A DNA stretch of 39,300 bases. Origin: Chryseobacterium gleum (lineage in GTDB: Bacteria; Bacteroidota; Bacteroidia; Flavobacteriales_D; Crocinitomicaceae). Below are positions 24,901 to 33,834 of this stretch, piece after piece (the stretch's first letter is position 1; each line of letters starts with the position of its first letter). Made by a program: the position numbers and the translations under genes. A model generated the notes under the pieces. It had not been told where the DNA came from. It saw nothing but the letters and a program-made list of their open reading frames with translations, and did not search any database. The stretch covers positions 1-39,300 of the forward strand of contig CAMDAO010000010.1 of assembly GCA_945888595.1 (NCBI GenBank). The letters run 5' to 3'.

Positions 24901-26273
24901 ACACGATCTTCATCCTCTTGCCCGTGGCGCATTACCTCAATGTAAAAGTCTTCACCAAACTGTCCTTTCCACCATTTCAAAGCATCTTCTGCTTGATTTT
25001 CTCCCACATTTAGAATTAAATTCGGAATTTCACCGTATAAATTTCCAGAGAGACAAATTAAATCAGACTTATATTTTTCAATTGTTGCCTTATCAATTCG
25101 AGCTACATAGTAAAAACCATCGGTGAAAGCCAATGAAGAAAGTTTTACCAAATTGTGATAGCCTACTTTATTTTTTGCTAATAACACAACTTGATACCCG
25201 TTGTCTTTTTGAGTTTTATCTGTTAAATCTCTACATACATTAAATTCGCACCCAATGATAGGTAAAAGCTCTTTTTTTGTAAATATTTCACCCGCAGCTT
25301 CTGCTTTTTCACGTTCTTTTTTTAAATCATTATTGTACGACGTGACCATTTTCTCAAAATGAAAAGCGGCGTACATATTTCCTGTATCCGTTAAAGCGAC
25401 CGCCGGCATTCCCATACTGGCTGCTTTTTGCACTAAGCTAGCGACATTAATAGTCGATTGTAAAATTGAAAAAGAGGTGTGGTTATGCAAGTGAGAAAAA
25501 GTAACAGAATCCAAGCGAGATCTCGATTTATTAATATCCGCCGTTGTAATTTCTGGTTGAGCAGTCTCTTTTACTTTTAATTTTTCACTCTCTTCTTTGA
25601 GATTCGCATGAACAAGACCAATCGTTGTAAAAGGAACAGGATTGAAAGCTTTAAAGTCTTCAATGTATTGGCTGTCTTGCTCTAATTTTGTAAGACTAAA
25701 TGATTCAATTCGAATTAATTCGAAGAAACAACGAGTCGTAGCTTCCACATCGGCAGTTGCATTATGCGCTTCACCGAAAGGTTCACCGAATAAATGTTGG
25801 TGTAATTCTGTTAAGGTAGGAAGTTTAAATTTACCAAAACGACCACCAGGAAGCTGGCACATCGTAGCAGTAACCTCAGTGCACGTGTCTAAAACAGACA
25901 TCGAAGCCATGGGAGAATCTAATCCTTTTCGGATAAATTCACACCCTAAAATATTTACATCAAATCCAACGTTTTGTCCGACAACAAACTTCGCTTTTGT
26001 AAGAGCAATGTTGAATTCTTTTAAAACCATTTCAAGGTCATCACCCTGCTCTTCGGCCAATGCTGTGGAAATTCCATGAATACGTTCTGCATCATACGGA
26101 ATATCGTAGCCTTCAGGTTTAATAAGATAATCCTTCTGTTCTAGAAGAACTCCCATATCATCATGAAGCTGCCAGGCGATTTGAACCGCTCGAGGCCAAT
26201 TATCCGTATCCGTTATCGGTGCTTGCCAATTCCGAGGTAATCCAGTTGTTTCGGTATCAAATATTATGTACAT
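21909..26273 (-). CDS. dnaE: DNA polymerase III alpha subunit fused to DnaQ-type 3'-5' exonuclease
   Basis: The replicative polymerase, 1454 residues versus about 1160 for E. coli DnaE. Residues 1-190 are a DEDDh proofreading exonuclease with D6/E8 (FDTETTG), D105 (GFDVN), H170 and D175 (HNATAD). A charged linker (about 195-255, with EESEKLKVKETAQPE) leads to the PHP domain (SHLHNHTSF, 260-268), where the usual LTDHGN is LTDTGN (Thr297), suggesting a degenerate PHP metal site. The polymerase catalytic stretch MPDIDIDFDDEGRGRVIEW is near residue 690 and the internal beta-clamp motif QGILFG at 1218-1223. An OB-fold region (TVSDAEHKFTKKGEAYGTLT, then EDYTDSFKIFLWR) follows. An N-terminal exonuclease fusion is known in Flavobacteria. 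Confidence 0.96.
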   Translation of the reverse strand: MYIIFDTETTGLPRNWQAPITDTDNWPRAVQIAWQLHDDMGVLLEQKDYLIKPEGYDIPYDAERIHGISTALAEEQGDDLEMVLKEFNIALTKAKFVVGQNVGFDVNILGCEFIRKGLDSPMASMSVLDTCTEVTATMCQLPGGRFGKFKLPTLTELHQHLFGEPFGEAHNATADVEATTRCFFELIRIESFSLTKLEQDSQYIEDFKAFNPVPFTTIGLVHANLKEESEKLKVKETAQPEITTADINKSRSRLDSVTFSHLHNHTSFSILQSTINVASLVQKAASMGMPAVALTDTGNMYAAFHFEKMVTSYNNDLKKEREKAEAAGEIFTKKELLPIIGCEFNVCRDLTDKTQKDNGYQVVLLAKNKVGYHNLVKLSSLAFTDGFYYVARIDKATIEKYKSDLICLSGNLYGEIPNLILNVGENQAEDALKWWKGQFGEDFYIEVMRHGQEDEDRVNETLVKLAAKNDVKIVASNNTYYAEKSDSESHDILLCVKDNELVSTPKGRGRGFRYGLSNQEYYFKSSDEMKEVFLDLPEAIETTQEIINKCEHYPLAREVLLPAYDIPEEFIEPEDAEDGGKRGENSYLRHLTYEGAAKRYPEITEEIRDRIEFELATVVKTGYPGYFLIVQDFCQAARDMGVSVGPGRGSAAGSVVAYCTGITNVDPIRYDLLFERFLNPDRVSMPDIDIDFDDEGRGRVIEWVINKYGANQVAQIITYGTMAAKSAIRDASRVMDLPLSEADRLAKLVPDISLAKLFKSSDLEIAERFNNNQEEINKVNELKAISKGNDLVSRVLNQARKIEGSVRNTGIHACGVIITPGDITNYVPVALAKDSDMYCTQYDNSVAESAGLLKMDFLGLKTLTLIKHAVNNVRERVGIELDPDNFPVDDEKTYELFQKGETVGIFQYESPGMQKYLRELKPTVFADLIAMNALYRPGPIAYIPSFIKRKHGTEPIIYDLDDCEVYLKETYGITVYQEQVMLLSQKLAGFSKGDADTLRKAMGKKQIDILDKMKPAFILKGGEKGHSAEKLEKIWKDWEAFASYAFNKSHSTCYAWIAYQTAYLKANHPAEYMASVLSNNMNDIKQVSFFMEECKRMGVPVLGPDVNESNYQFTVNKEGAIRFGLGAIRGMGSAPVDAVINERKENGQYTSVFDFAKRSNLRLCTKRTFESLAYSGGFDSFNTIHRAQYFKEDNNGRLFLENVIKFGASFQESENSSQGILFGDSTGTKMPEPEIPKAEEWGSVYKLNREKEVIGIFISGHPLDDFRVEIDSFCNGNVAMLADLEAHKNKDLLIAATVSDAEHKFTKKGEAYGTLTIEDYTDSFKIFLWRENYLKYKHFLTPGAFIAIKGRIEIPHKRYELEFNIGAIDMLQNLREQRAKSIHIKINTKVIDQILISDLNKLFLEHEGKCSLHFTVFDGLNDLEIKMPSKSIYVDPSDQLFKELKKFNLEFEIK

Positions 26274-26328
26274 GGGAAATTAATGTTTGATTGTGAATTG
26301 TTTATATTTAATGTTTTTTGTTTTTTTT

Positions 26329-26354
26329 TAGGTATAGGGCATGCCCTATACCTA
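26329..26354. repeat. 26-bp perfect palindrome flanked by T-run and A-run
   Basis: TAGGTATAGGGCA and its exact complement, with no spacer, sit between accC and dnaE. Nine T bases precede and, after one C, eight A bases follow, the reverse of an intrinsic terminator (A before, T after), so the U/A runs could extend the stem in RNA on either strand. It looks like a REP- or MITE-like hairpin or a protein-binding palindrome. Confidence 0.8.
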
Positions 26355-26388
26355 CAAAAAAAACAAAAAAACAAAAAACAAAAAAAAA

Positions 26389-27873
26389 TTATGCGCGTGA
26401 ATTAATCCAAGAACTAGTCACCTCTCTCGAAGCGAATTCTTTTTTATTTCTTTCTTTAATCGAATTCCAAATTTCATTGATTCCATGTGACAAAGCTTCT
26501 TTCTCTTCCTCCATGGCAGTATACATAATTCTTGGGTCTTCGAAATAATGTTTTACGAAGTTCGTGTCAAAATTACCGCTTCTGAAAGCAGGATGTTTTA
26601 GCACATATTTACCGAAATCAAGCGTTGTTTTTAATCCGGAAATTTGATATTCATCGATTGCAATGAGCGTCCTTTTTATTGCTTCTTCTCGCGTTTTACC
26701 CCACACCACTAATTTTGCAATCATTGGATCATAGTAAATAGGGATTTCCATTCCTTCCAGAAAAGCATCATCAACACGCACACTTCTTCCAGTGGGTATG
26801 CGATAACGGTCGAGTTTTCCAATATCTGGAGTAAATCCATTTAACGTGTCCTCTGCATAAACACGCACTTCAATAGCGTGACCATTAATAGATAATTCTT
26901 CTTGTTTTTTAGGTAAATTTTCACCTCGAGCAACACGAATTTGCCATTCAACTAAATCCAACCCGGTAATTTCTTCAGTTACAGGATGTTCAACTTGCAA
27001 ACGTGTATTCATTTCTAAGAAATAGAATTTCATATCTGCATCTACTAAGAATTCAACCGTTCCAGCTCCTTCGTAATTACAAGCTTTGCAAACTGCCACC
27101 GCAGCTTCGCCCATTTCTTTTCGTAATTCAGGAGTTAACAATGCACTTGGAGCTTCTTCAATGACTTTTTGATGTCTACGTTGAATACTACATTCTCTTT
27201 CAAATAAGTAAACAGTATTCCCAGCTCTATCAGCGAAAACTTGAATTTCTATATGACGTGGTTGGGTAACAAATTTCTCGATAAAAACAGCGTCGTCGCC
27301 GAAAGAAGAGCGTGCTTCGTTTTGAGCTAATTTCATTTGTTCAACAAATTCAGCTGAATTTTCAACTAATCGCATTCCTTTACCGCCGCCGCCAGCAGAA
27401 GCTTTGATTAAGATTGGGTATCCAATTTGCTGTGCTATTTTTATCGCTTCTTGAACATCTGTAATGGCGTGATCGACACCAGGTACAAGTGGAACATTAA
27501 ATTCTTTTACCGCTTGTTTAGCACTTAATTTATCACCCATAATCTCCATTGCTTCTGGAGATGGTCCGATAAATGTCATACCTGCCTCTTTTACTTTTCG
27601 AGCAAAACCAGCATTTTCAGAAAGAAAGCCATATCCAGGATGAATACCATCTACTCCCAATTGCTGGCAATAATCGAGGATTACATCTTGGCGAAGATAA
27701 CTTTCAGAAGAAGGACTTTCGCCCACATAAACAGCTTCGTCAGCTTCTAATACATGAGGTGCATTTCTATCAGCATCTGAATAAATTGCTACACTTGCAA
27801 TTTTCATTTGTTTTAGTGAACGTATCACTCTTCGAGCAATTTCACCTCTATTGGCAATTAGTACTTTCTTCAT
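26389..27873 (-). CDS. accC: Biotin carboxylase subunit of acetyl-/acyl-CoA carboxylase
   Basis: Carboxylates biotin on its carrier protein using ATP and bicarbonate, first half-reaction of malonyl-CoA (or propionyl-CoA carboxylase) synthesis. Domain order: N-terminal KKVLIANRGEIARRVIRSLK, ATP-grasp with the glycine loop KASAGGGGKGMRLV (about 160), catalytic EMNTRLQVEHPVTEEITG (about 285-302), then the biotin carboxylase C-terminal domain (HAIEVRVYAED). The length of 494 exceeds E. coli AccC (449) by a helical C-terminal tail. No accB or carboxyltransferase gene is adjacent, so whether it serves acetyl- or propionyl-CoA carboxylase is open. Confidence 0.92.
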   Translation of the reverse strand: MKKVLIANRGEIARRVIRSLKQMKIASVAIYSDADRNAPHVLEADEAVYVGESPSSESYLRQDVILDYCQQLGVDGIHPGYGFLSENAGFARKVKEAGMTFIGPSPEAMEIMGDKLSAKQAVKEFNVPLVPGVDHAITDVQEAIKIAQQIGYPILIKASAGGGGKGMRLVENSAEFVEQMKLAQNEARSSFGDDAVFIEKFVTQPRHIEIQVFADRAGNTVYLFERECSIQRRHQKVIEEAPSALLTPELRKEMGEAAVAVCKACNYEGAGTVEFLVDADMKFYFLEMNTRLQVEHPVTEEITGLDLVEWQIRVARGENLPKKQEELSINGHAIEVRVYAEDTLNGFTPDIGKLDRYRIPTGRSVRVDDAFLEGMEIPIYYDPMIAKLVVWGKTREEAIKRTLIAIDEYQISGLKTTLDFGKYVLKHPAFRSGNFDTNFVKHYFEDPRIMYTAMEEEKEALSHGINEIWNSIKERNKKEFASREVTSSWINSRA

Positions 27874-28067
27874 GATGTAAAAATAATTAAAAAGGAGGGA
27901 AGAAACAAAGAAAGAAAGAGTAGAATATTAATTTTTTTACGAACACTATTTTCAATAATATTTATGTATTAAACGGATTTACTTTTTCTTGATGGACGTT
28001 TTTACAGCTAACAATTTAACTTTTTTTAGAGGTTTGTTTTAAGGATAACTAACGTTTAGAGATCAGT

Positions 28068-31000
28068 TTATAAGGTAGTAAAATAGTGATTGAAGTTATT
28101 ACTTTCGCAAAAATTCAACTCTTGCTTTGTGAATGAAATTTTGTTTTCCTTCAAAGGAGGTAATTCTGATTGCTTTTTATTTCGTTTAACCTTGTAGCGT
28201 TTATTTTCCTTTTTTCTAAAAATATCTGCAAAATATTGAAGTAATTTAAAATTTTTCAAAGAATTGAAATCTTCTTGATAATGAATACCAGCTCCTTGTG
28301 TAAATAATCCAATTTTATTCTGAAGTATAGAGTTTTGATTGGATTCGTTAAAAACATTGACTGTAAAATTACCAGATTCATTTAATTTATATTGAATATT
28401 TACATCTCCAATTACTGAATTTTGATTTTGACTAATCGTTCCTGCGGTTCCAACACCAACACTGCCGGTCAACACCAATCGATCATTGATTACTTTTGTC
28501 ATTCCCACTGCTATCCTTTCACCACCCGTAAGATTATTTTTTGCTAAATCAACATTTAATAAATAATCTTTAGAAACGTGGGAAAGCATAGAATTAATTT
28601 GACTTGAAACGAGGTCTAAAGCAGCGCTTTCTCCGCCGCCTCCAGCACTTGTTTGTCCATCAATTCGTTGAAATTTTTTAAAGAGTAATAAAGAGAAAAA
28701 TTCTTTATTAAGTAAATCTCTGTCTGTTTTTATTCTCGTCAATAGGGCCTTTCCAGCTTCATTCGTGTTGGCGACGATATCAAATTCGATTTTAGGTTTA
28801 ACTAATGATTCTGTCAACATGATTAAACATTTAATCTCTTGTTTACCAGTTCCTGAGGCTCCTAGATTTTGGTTGGGTGAAATTTCATTTAGGTTAGCAT
28901 TGACTTTGTAGGCACATTTCACGTCTAGAAAAGCTTTATAGGGATCGCCACTCCAAGTTACGGTGCCTCCGGGTTCAAAATCAAATTGTTGGTTGATAGG
29001 TTTCATAACAAAATCGTAGTGTCCTTCCTTAATCTTAAATGTTCCATCCAGCGTAAAGTCATTTTGATTATTTAGACCGATAAAAATATCTCCAGTTCCA
29101 TTCGCTGCTATTTCATCCCCGGTTGACTCATTTAGAATTACTTTTAATTCAGCATCAGGTGTAACATTGATGTTTAATTTCAAGTCTACCCCCGTAAAAT
29201 CAATTTTTGGTTCCTTTTGCTTTTCTTCCCCCTTATTTTTAAACGCTATAAAATTTTCTTGCTCCTGAATTTCTTCCATTCCATACATTGGGAAGTTAAT
29301 TTTTGTCCCTTTTTCTGTTTTTAAATCAACATTTATAGCCAGATTGTCGGTGAAACCAGAAATGTTTACGGTACCCGTGCCATAGCCTTTTCCGTAATAT
29401 ACATCACCCTCTTTGTAGGATGTATTCATGACAAGAAATTTATCTAAAGGTGTTTTGTATCCCGGAGCAAAACCAAAAATATCTGAGTTTTCTTTTAAAT
29501 TAAAATTCAAATTAAAATTCCAATCTTTGAATTTGTTATGATAAATTGAACCCAAGAGTAAACCACTGTTACCTTCTTCATCATCGATCGGCATATTGTT
29601 AATGTAGAATCCATTTTTATCACAACTAATTTTTCCATTTAAACCGAAATTGACGTTCAAAATTTCAAGTTTTGCATTACCTCCTTGTAATTCAATAGTG
29701 CCTTCTAATTCAGGATTTTCTATCGTACCTCCTACGTTCAAACTGCCAACCAACAGACCTCGAATATTCGTCATTACATCAGGATCCATAAATGAATTAA
29801 CAAATTGAATATCTGTATTGTCGAAAATTAAAGCCAATTCTAATTTATCGCTTGTTCTATGGTTGTTGTAATTTCCATTAAAAGAGAAAGTTTCATTTCC
29901 TCTAAAGATTAAATCTCCAGCCATTCCAAAACTAGTACTTTCACTATCCCATTGTGATTGAATGTATAAACTACCAATTTCTCTATTATTGACATAAAAA
30001 TCTTGAATGTTTGCATCACCCATATATTGAAGATTGGTGTATGGATTTGAAATATATCCCCAACCATTTACAAGGCCTTTAATATCTACTGGTAATGAAA
30101 ATAAGGCCCCAAAATCATCTAGTTTGAAATCGTTCATTCTAAAATTCAATTGATCTTCGTTACTCTTTGATATTCTCCCATTTATGGATAGATATTGTTT
30201 TTCACGCTCTAGTAAGAAATTTTCAACATCGATTGTTGAACCTTTAATTTCAATTTTTGACTCATGCACAATACTCCATTTTTTTTGCTTTAAATTAAAG
30301 AAAGAAGGTAAAAGAGTTAATTTATAATGATCAATTCCTAACACATTTGTATTCCAACTTATTTTCGATTCATCCTTTGATTGTGGATCCCAAAGTAATT
30401 GAGAATTTAGCATTTCTTTTGTTCCATTTACTATAAAAAGTAGGTCATTGACACGCACCGAGTCGTTTAAGTGATACGTTTTAATAGAAAATCGTCCGGA
30501 TAAATCGTTTGTATTTATTTTTTGATTAATGTCAATACCTTCAAATCTCATTTCTTTGTATTGTACTAATTGCGAGTTTATTGACATTTCGGCTGTCTCG
30601 TTTAGACCATTGTAAAATCCGTTAATTGTTGTTCCCTTTGAAATTTTTAAATCAGGTATAAACAAGGATAATAAAGTATTGACTTCTTTAATTTTAAAAT
30701 CGTAATCAAATTTACTTTTTGTTTGCGGCTTTTTTTTATTTATTTTTTTTGGAGAAATAATAGCTGGGAATAGCTTACTCACTTGATTTTCTAAATCGCC
30801 TAAAATGGTTTTAAAATCAACTTTCCCATTTATGTAAATATCGGCTAAATCACTCTTTATTTCGAGCATGTCATTTTTTGGTTTTCGATCGACAATAATA
30901 CTTAGATTTGGCACTTTAATTTGCTTATTCCCCTCCCAATAGACCAATCCTTCCAAATTAATCGTGCCAAATAAATTATTGGATTCATCGCCATAAATAT

Positions 31001-32690
31001 TGACATCAAAATTTGATTTTATTTTGGAATTTTTAATATCACTTAAATTTAGATTATCAAGAATTGCTTTGGTAAGGTCAATCGTAAATTTCATATGTGT
31101 TTTTCCTTTGAAATCAATGGAACCATTATAGGTAAGTGCCAGATTATCGTCTTGGATTTCAATTTCTGAATCAAAGACGTGATCTATTAATTTACCTTTC
31201 TTAATGAGAATATTTTTATACGAATACCCTAAGTAATCAAATTTCTTTATTTGCCCTTCAATATCGTCGAATCGGATTTCAGAAAATGACTTAGCTTCTC
31301 CGCTTAGGTCCAAAATCCCGTTTATTGAACCGATATCAGGATTTTGTAAAAATGCACCTAATTCAAAATTATCCACTACAACATCATTCCTTTCTTCTGA
31401 ATCTGATCGTTTAAAAATATAGGATTTATTTTCCGCATTTTCGGTGAATAGAATACCATTTTTCATTTCTATTCCCCCTAAACTGGTGGCTATATTATTC
31501 GCAGCAATTACAAATTCATCGTGGTAACCATCTATTCGTAAGTTTTTTACTTCAAAATATTTTAATCGTTCGAGATGATCATCGATTAAAAGGAATTTCG
31601 ATTTTGCTGATTTGGGAAGTTTAATGTTTTTTAGATCGTGTAATGAAATAAATGCGTAATCAAAACGCTCATTAAAAAACGCTTGACTAAAATTTCTGAA
31701 ATCAGGCAGAAATAGGGTTCCTTTAATGGTTGTTTGGTCACCCGTTTTTAAAATGAGATTATTTATCTTAAGTCTTTTTGTTGTTCTGGAAACATCCGCC
31801 TGTGCATAAACAAGTTGGTCCATTCCTTCTAATTGAGGGGAAAAGTAGGAAATATCTTTTAGTGAAATTTTACTATAATTTAAATGTGAATCAAAGGAAA
31901 CACTATCTTCAAATGTTAAAAAGTCCTGATAATGCTTCGTAAGAAGATTCACCTTTGAGGCATAAATATTTGAGAGAGGAGTTTTCAATTTCACATTTCT
32001 GGCGTAAACACCTTTTTCTGAAACAGTCGCTATTCCACTGTAATTTAAAATTTTAAAACCACATTTTTCATTTAGTGAAAGGTGATGTATTGAACCTTTA
32101 ATGATCCCATTTTTCAATGAGATCTTATTTACGTTGAGGTTGATATTTTTTACCCTGAGATGTTTAAAATCCATTCCAGCTTCAGTGGGATTAGATCTAT
32201 CATCATCATAGTCAAGACTAACATTTGAAAGAGTCAATGCATCTAATTCAATAGCTAATTTGCGAGAATTTTTTCTTTTTGAGGAGGTGAAATAATCTTC
32301 GATAAATTCATAATTATATGTATTGGTCTTCTTGTCAAGTTTTAATTTAAAGACTGAGTTTTCAATTTCAGCTTCATTCAGAATAATCTTATGTCTAAAA
32401 TTAAGTTCATCTAAAGTCACAAATATGTTTGAAACAAAAGCCAAGGTGTCATTTTTTTGATCCCTTATTAGCAATCCATCTATGGCAATTTTATTGACCC
32501 AAACAATTGAAATCTGATCAATTTTAATTTCAGTTTTTAATTCGTTAGATAGATAATTTGTAATTTTCTGGGTAATAAATGTTTGAAACGGACTGGTATG
32601 AATAGCAAAAAGTATAAAAATCAGGAATATCAATATCCATTCAAAAGAAATACCAACAATTCGTCCTATTATTTTAAGTAATTTTGTCAT
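28068..32690 (-). CDS. TamB-like inner-membrane-anchored giant protein
   Basis: A 1540-residue protein with one N-terminal membrane anchor (about 12-32, IVGISFEWILIFLIFILFAI), then a very long series of beta-strand repeats as in AsmA/TamB bridge-like proteins (e.g. IDQISIVWVNKIAIDGLLIR). The C-terminal ~400 residues match the TamB (DUF490) domain: GTGDIFIGLNNQNDFTLDGT, GGTVTWSGDPYKAFLDVKC, and LDLVSSQINSMLSHVSKDYL near the end. TamB-type proteins span the periplasm and help build the outer membrane or carry phospholipids. A -7 box ends 6 nt before the ATG. Divergent from tsaD by only 21 bp. Confidence 0.88.
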   Translation of the reverse strand: MTKLLKIIGRIVGISFEWILIFLIFILFAIHTSPFQTFITQKITNYLSNELKTEIKIDQISIVWVNKIAIDGLLIRDQKNDTLAFVSNIFVTLDELNFRHKIILNEAEIENSVFKLKLDKKTNTYNYEFIEDYFTSSKRKNSRKLAIELDALTLSNVSLDYDDDRSNPTEAGMDFKHLRVKNINLNVNKISLKNGIIKGSIHHLSLNEKCGFKILNYSGIATVSEKGVYARNVKLKTPLSNIYASKVNLLTKHYQDFLTFEDSVSFDSHLNYSKISLKDISYFSPQLEGMDQLVYAQADVSRTTKRLKINNLILKTGDQTTIKGTLFLPDFRNFSQAFFNERFDYAFISLHDLKNIKLPKSAKSKFLLIDDHLERLKYFEVKNLRIDGYHDEFVIAANNIATSLGGIEMKNGILFTENAENKSYIFKRSDSEERNDVVVDNFELGAFLQNPDIGSINGILDLSGEAKSFSEIRFDDIEGQIKKFDYLGYSYKNILIKKGKLIDHVFDSEIEIQDDNLALTYNGSIDFKGKTHMKFTIDLTKAILDNLNLSDIKNSKIKSNFDVNIYGDESNNLFGTINLEGLVYWEGNKQIKVPNLSIIVDRKPKNDMLEIKSDLADIYINGKVDFKTILGDLENQVSKLFPAIISPKKINKKKPQTKSKFDYDFKIKEVNTLLSLFIPDLKISKGTTINGFYNGLNETAEMSINSQLVQYKEMRFEGIDINQKINTNDLSGRFSIKTYHLNDSVRVNDLLFIVNGTKEMLNSQLLWDPQSKDESKISWNTNVLGIDHYKLTLLPSFFNLKQKKWSIVHESKIEIKGSTIDVENFLLEREKQYLSINGRISKSNEDQLNFRMNDFKLDDFGALFSLPVDIKGLVNGWGYISNPYTNLQYMGDANIQDFYVNNREIGSLYIQSQWDSESTSFGMAGDLIFRGNETFSFNGNYNNHRTSDKLELALIFDNTDIQFVNSFMDPDVMTNIRGLLVGSLNVGGTIENPELEGTIELQGGNAKLEILNVNFGLNGKISCDKNGFYINNMPIDDEEGNSGLLLGSIYHNKFKDWNFNLNFNLKENSDIFGFAPGYKTPLDKFLVMNTSYKEGDVYYGKGYGTGTVNISGFTDNLAINVDLKTEKGTKINFPMYGMEEIQEQENFIAFKNKGEEKQKEPKIDFTGVDLKLNINVTPDAELKVILNESTGDEIAANGTGDIFIGLNNQNDFTLDGTFKIKEGHYDFVMKPINQQFDFEPGGTVTWSGDPYKAFLDVKCAYKVNANLNEISPNQNLGASGTGKQEIKCLIMLTESLVKPKIEFDIVANTNEAGKALLTRIKTDRDLLNKEFFSLLLFKKFQRIDGQTSAGGGGESAALDLVSSQINSMLSHVSKDYLLNVDLAKNNLTGGERIAVGMTKVINDRLVLTGSVGVGTAGTISQNQNSVIGDVNIQYKLNESGNFTVNVFNESNQNSILQNKIGLFTQGAGIHYQEDFNSLKNFKLLQYFADIFRKKENKRYKVKRNKKQSELPPLKENKISFTKQELNFCESNNFNHYFTTL
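32679..32686 (+). promoter_or_regulatory. Candidate tsaD -7 box inside the tamB-like gene
   Basis: TAATTTTG within the first codons of the tamB-like gene; predicted start near 32690, about 21 nt before the tsaD TTG start. It crosses the oppositely directed box at 32697-32704. Confidence 0.4.
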
Positions 32691-32696
32691 TCAGTA

Positions 32697-32704
32697 CAAA
32701 TTTA
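32697..32704 (-). promoter_or_regulatory. Candidate tamB -7 box
   Basis: Minus-strand TAAATTTG followed by TACTGA and the ATG at 32690, so the transcript would be nearly leaderless (start about 32693). Confidence 0.45.
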
Positions 32705-32711
32705 CAAAAAG

Positions 32712-33734
32712 TTGAGTCAAAAAAACACATACATTTTAGGTATTGAGTCATCTTGTGACGACACGTCTGCTGCAGTACTCAAAAATGAGACCATTTTATC
32801 AAATATTATTGCCTCGCAAGATATTCACAAAGCCTATGGTGGCGTGGTTCCTGAATTGGCTAGTAGAGCTCATTTGCAAAATATTGTCCCGGTTGTTGAT
32901 CAAGCGATACGAGCGGCAGGGATTACCATACACGATCTTGATGCGATTGCTTTCACAAAAGGCCCAGGATTATTAGGTTCATTGGTAGTTGGCACTTCTT
33001 TCTCAAAAGCATTTTCTTTAGCATTAGGCATTCCTATGATTGATGTGAATCATATGCATGGTCATGTTTTGGCTCATTTCATTAATGATGAAGGAAAGGA
33101 AAAACCCACCTTTCCATTTTTATGTTTAACCGTTTCGGGCGGTCATACTCAGATTGTTTTAGTGAAAAGTTATTTGGAAATGGAAGTAATAGGAACCACA
33201 ATTGATGATGCGGCTGGAGAAGCATTCGATAAATCTGCAAAAATATTGGGTTTTGATTATCCAGGCGGACCATTGATTGATAAATACGCCAAAGAAGGAA
33301 ATCCTTTAAAATTTGAATTCGCTAAACCAAAAATAGAGGGGTATGATTATAGTTTCAGTGGGCTAAAAACTTCCATTCTTTATTTTATTCAAAAACAAGA
33401 AAGGAGCGTCCCTAGTTTTATTGAAGATAATCTGCAAGATTTGTGTGCATCAATTCAAAAAACAATCATAGATATACTTTTTGTTAAATTAATAAAGGCA
33501 TCATGCGATTTAGGAATTAATGACATTGCTATTGCGGGCGGAGTTTCAGCAAATTCTGGACTAAGAAATGAGTTGTATAAAATGAAAGCGGAGCGGAATT
33601 GGAACATATTTATTCCAAAGTTTGAATTTTGCACAGATAATGCTGCGATGATTGCCATTACAGGTAAATTTATGTTTGAACAAAAAAGGTTTGCAGACCA
33701 GTCTGTTGCAGCGATTTCTAGGTTAAAAATATAG
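32712..33734 (+). CDS. tsaD: tRNA N6-adenosine threonylcarbamoyltransferase
   Basis: Transfers the threonylcarbamoyl group to A37 of ANN-decoding tRNAs (t6A), with TsaB/TsaE. The 340-residue length is standard. It has the ASKHA-fold signatures GIESSCDDTSAAVL, GGVVPELASRAH, KGPGLLGSLVVG, the metal ligands H114 and H118 in NHMHGHVLAHF, SGGHTQIV, and a terminal CTDNAAMIA with the third ligand Asp. The start codon is TTG (32712-32714); no in-frame ATG retains the N-terminal signature. Divergent and nearly overlapping with the tamB-like gene. A terminator follows. Confidence 0.96.
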   Translation: MSQKNTYILGIESSCDDTSAAVLKNETILSNIIASQDIHKAYGGVVPELASRAHLQNIVPVVDQAIRAAGITIHDLDAIAFTKGPGLLGSLVVGTSFSKAFSLALGIPMIDVNHMHGHVLAHFINDEGKEKPTFPFLCLTVSGGHTQIVLVKSYLEMEVIGTTIDDAAGEAFDKSAKILGFDYPGGPLIDKYAKEGNPLKFEFAKPKIEGYDYSFSGLKTSILYFIQKQERSVPSFIEDNLQDLCASIQKTIIDILFVKLIKASCDLGINDIAIAGGVSANSGLRNELYKMKAERNWNIFIPKFEFCTDNAAMIAITGKFMFEQKRFADQSVAAISRLKI

Positions 33735-33742
33735 ATGTTATT

Positions 33743-33776
33743 AACTAATTTTCTTACCTTGTTAATTAGTTTTTTT
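33743..33776 (+). terminator. tsaD terminator
   Basis: AACTAATT (33743-33750) pairs with AATTAGTT (33764-33771), 13-nt loop, T-run to 33776. AT-rich stem, so moderate strength. Confidence 0.6.
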
Positions 33777-33834
33777 AACAATGTATTGTTTATTAAAAAA
33801 AAAAGTGTATCTTAGATTTCTAAACCAATAAGTT

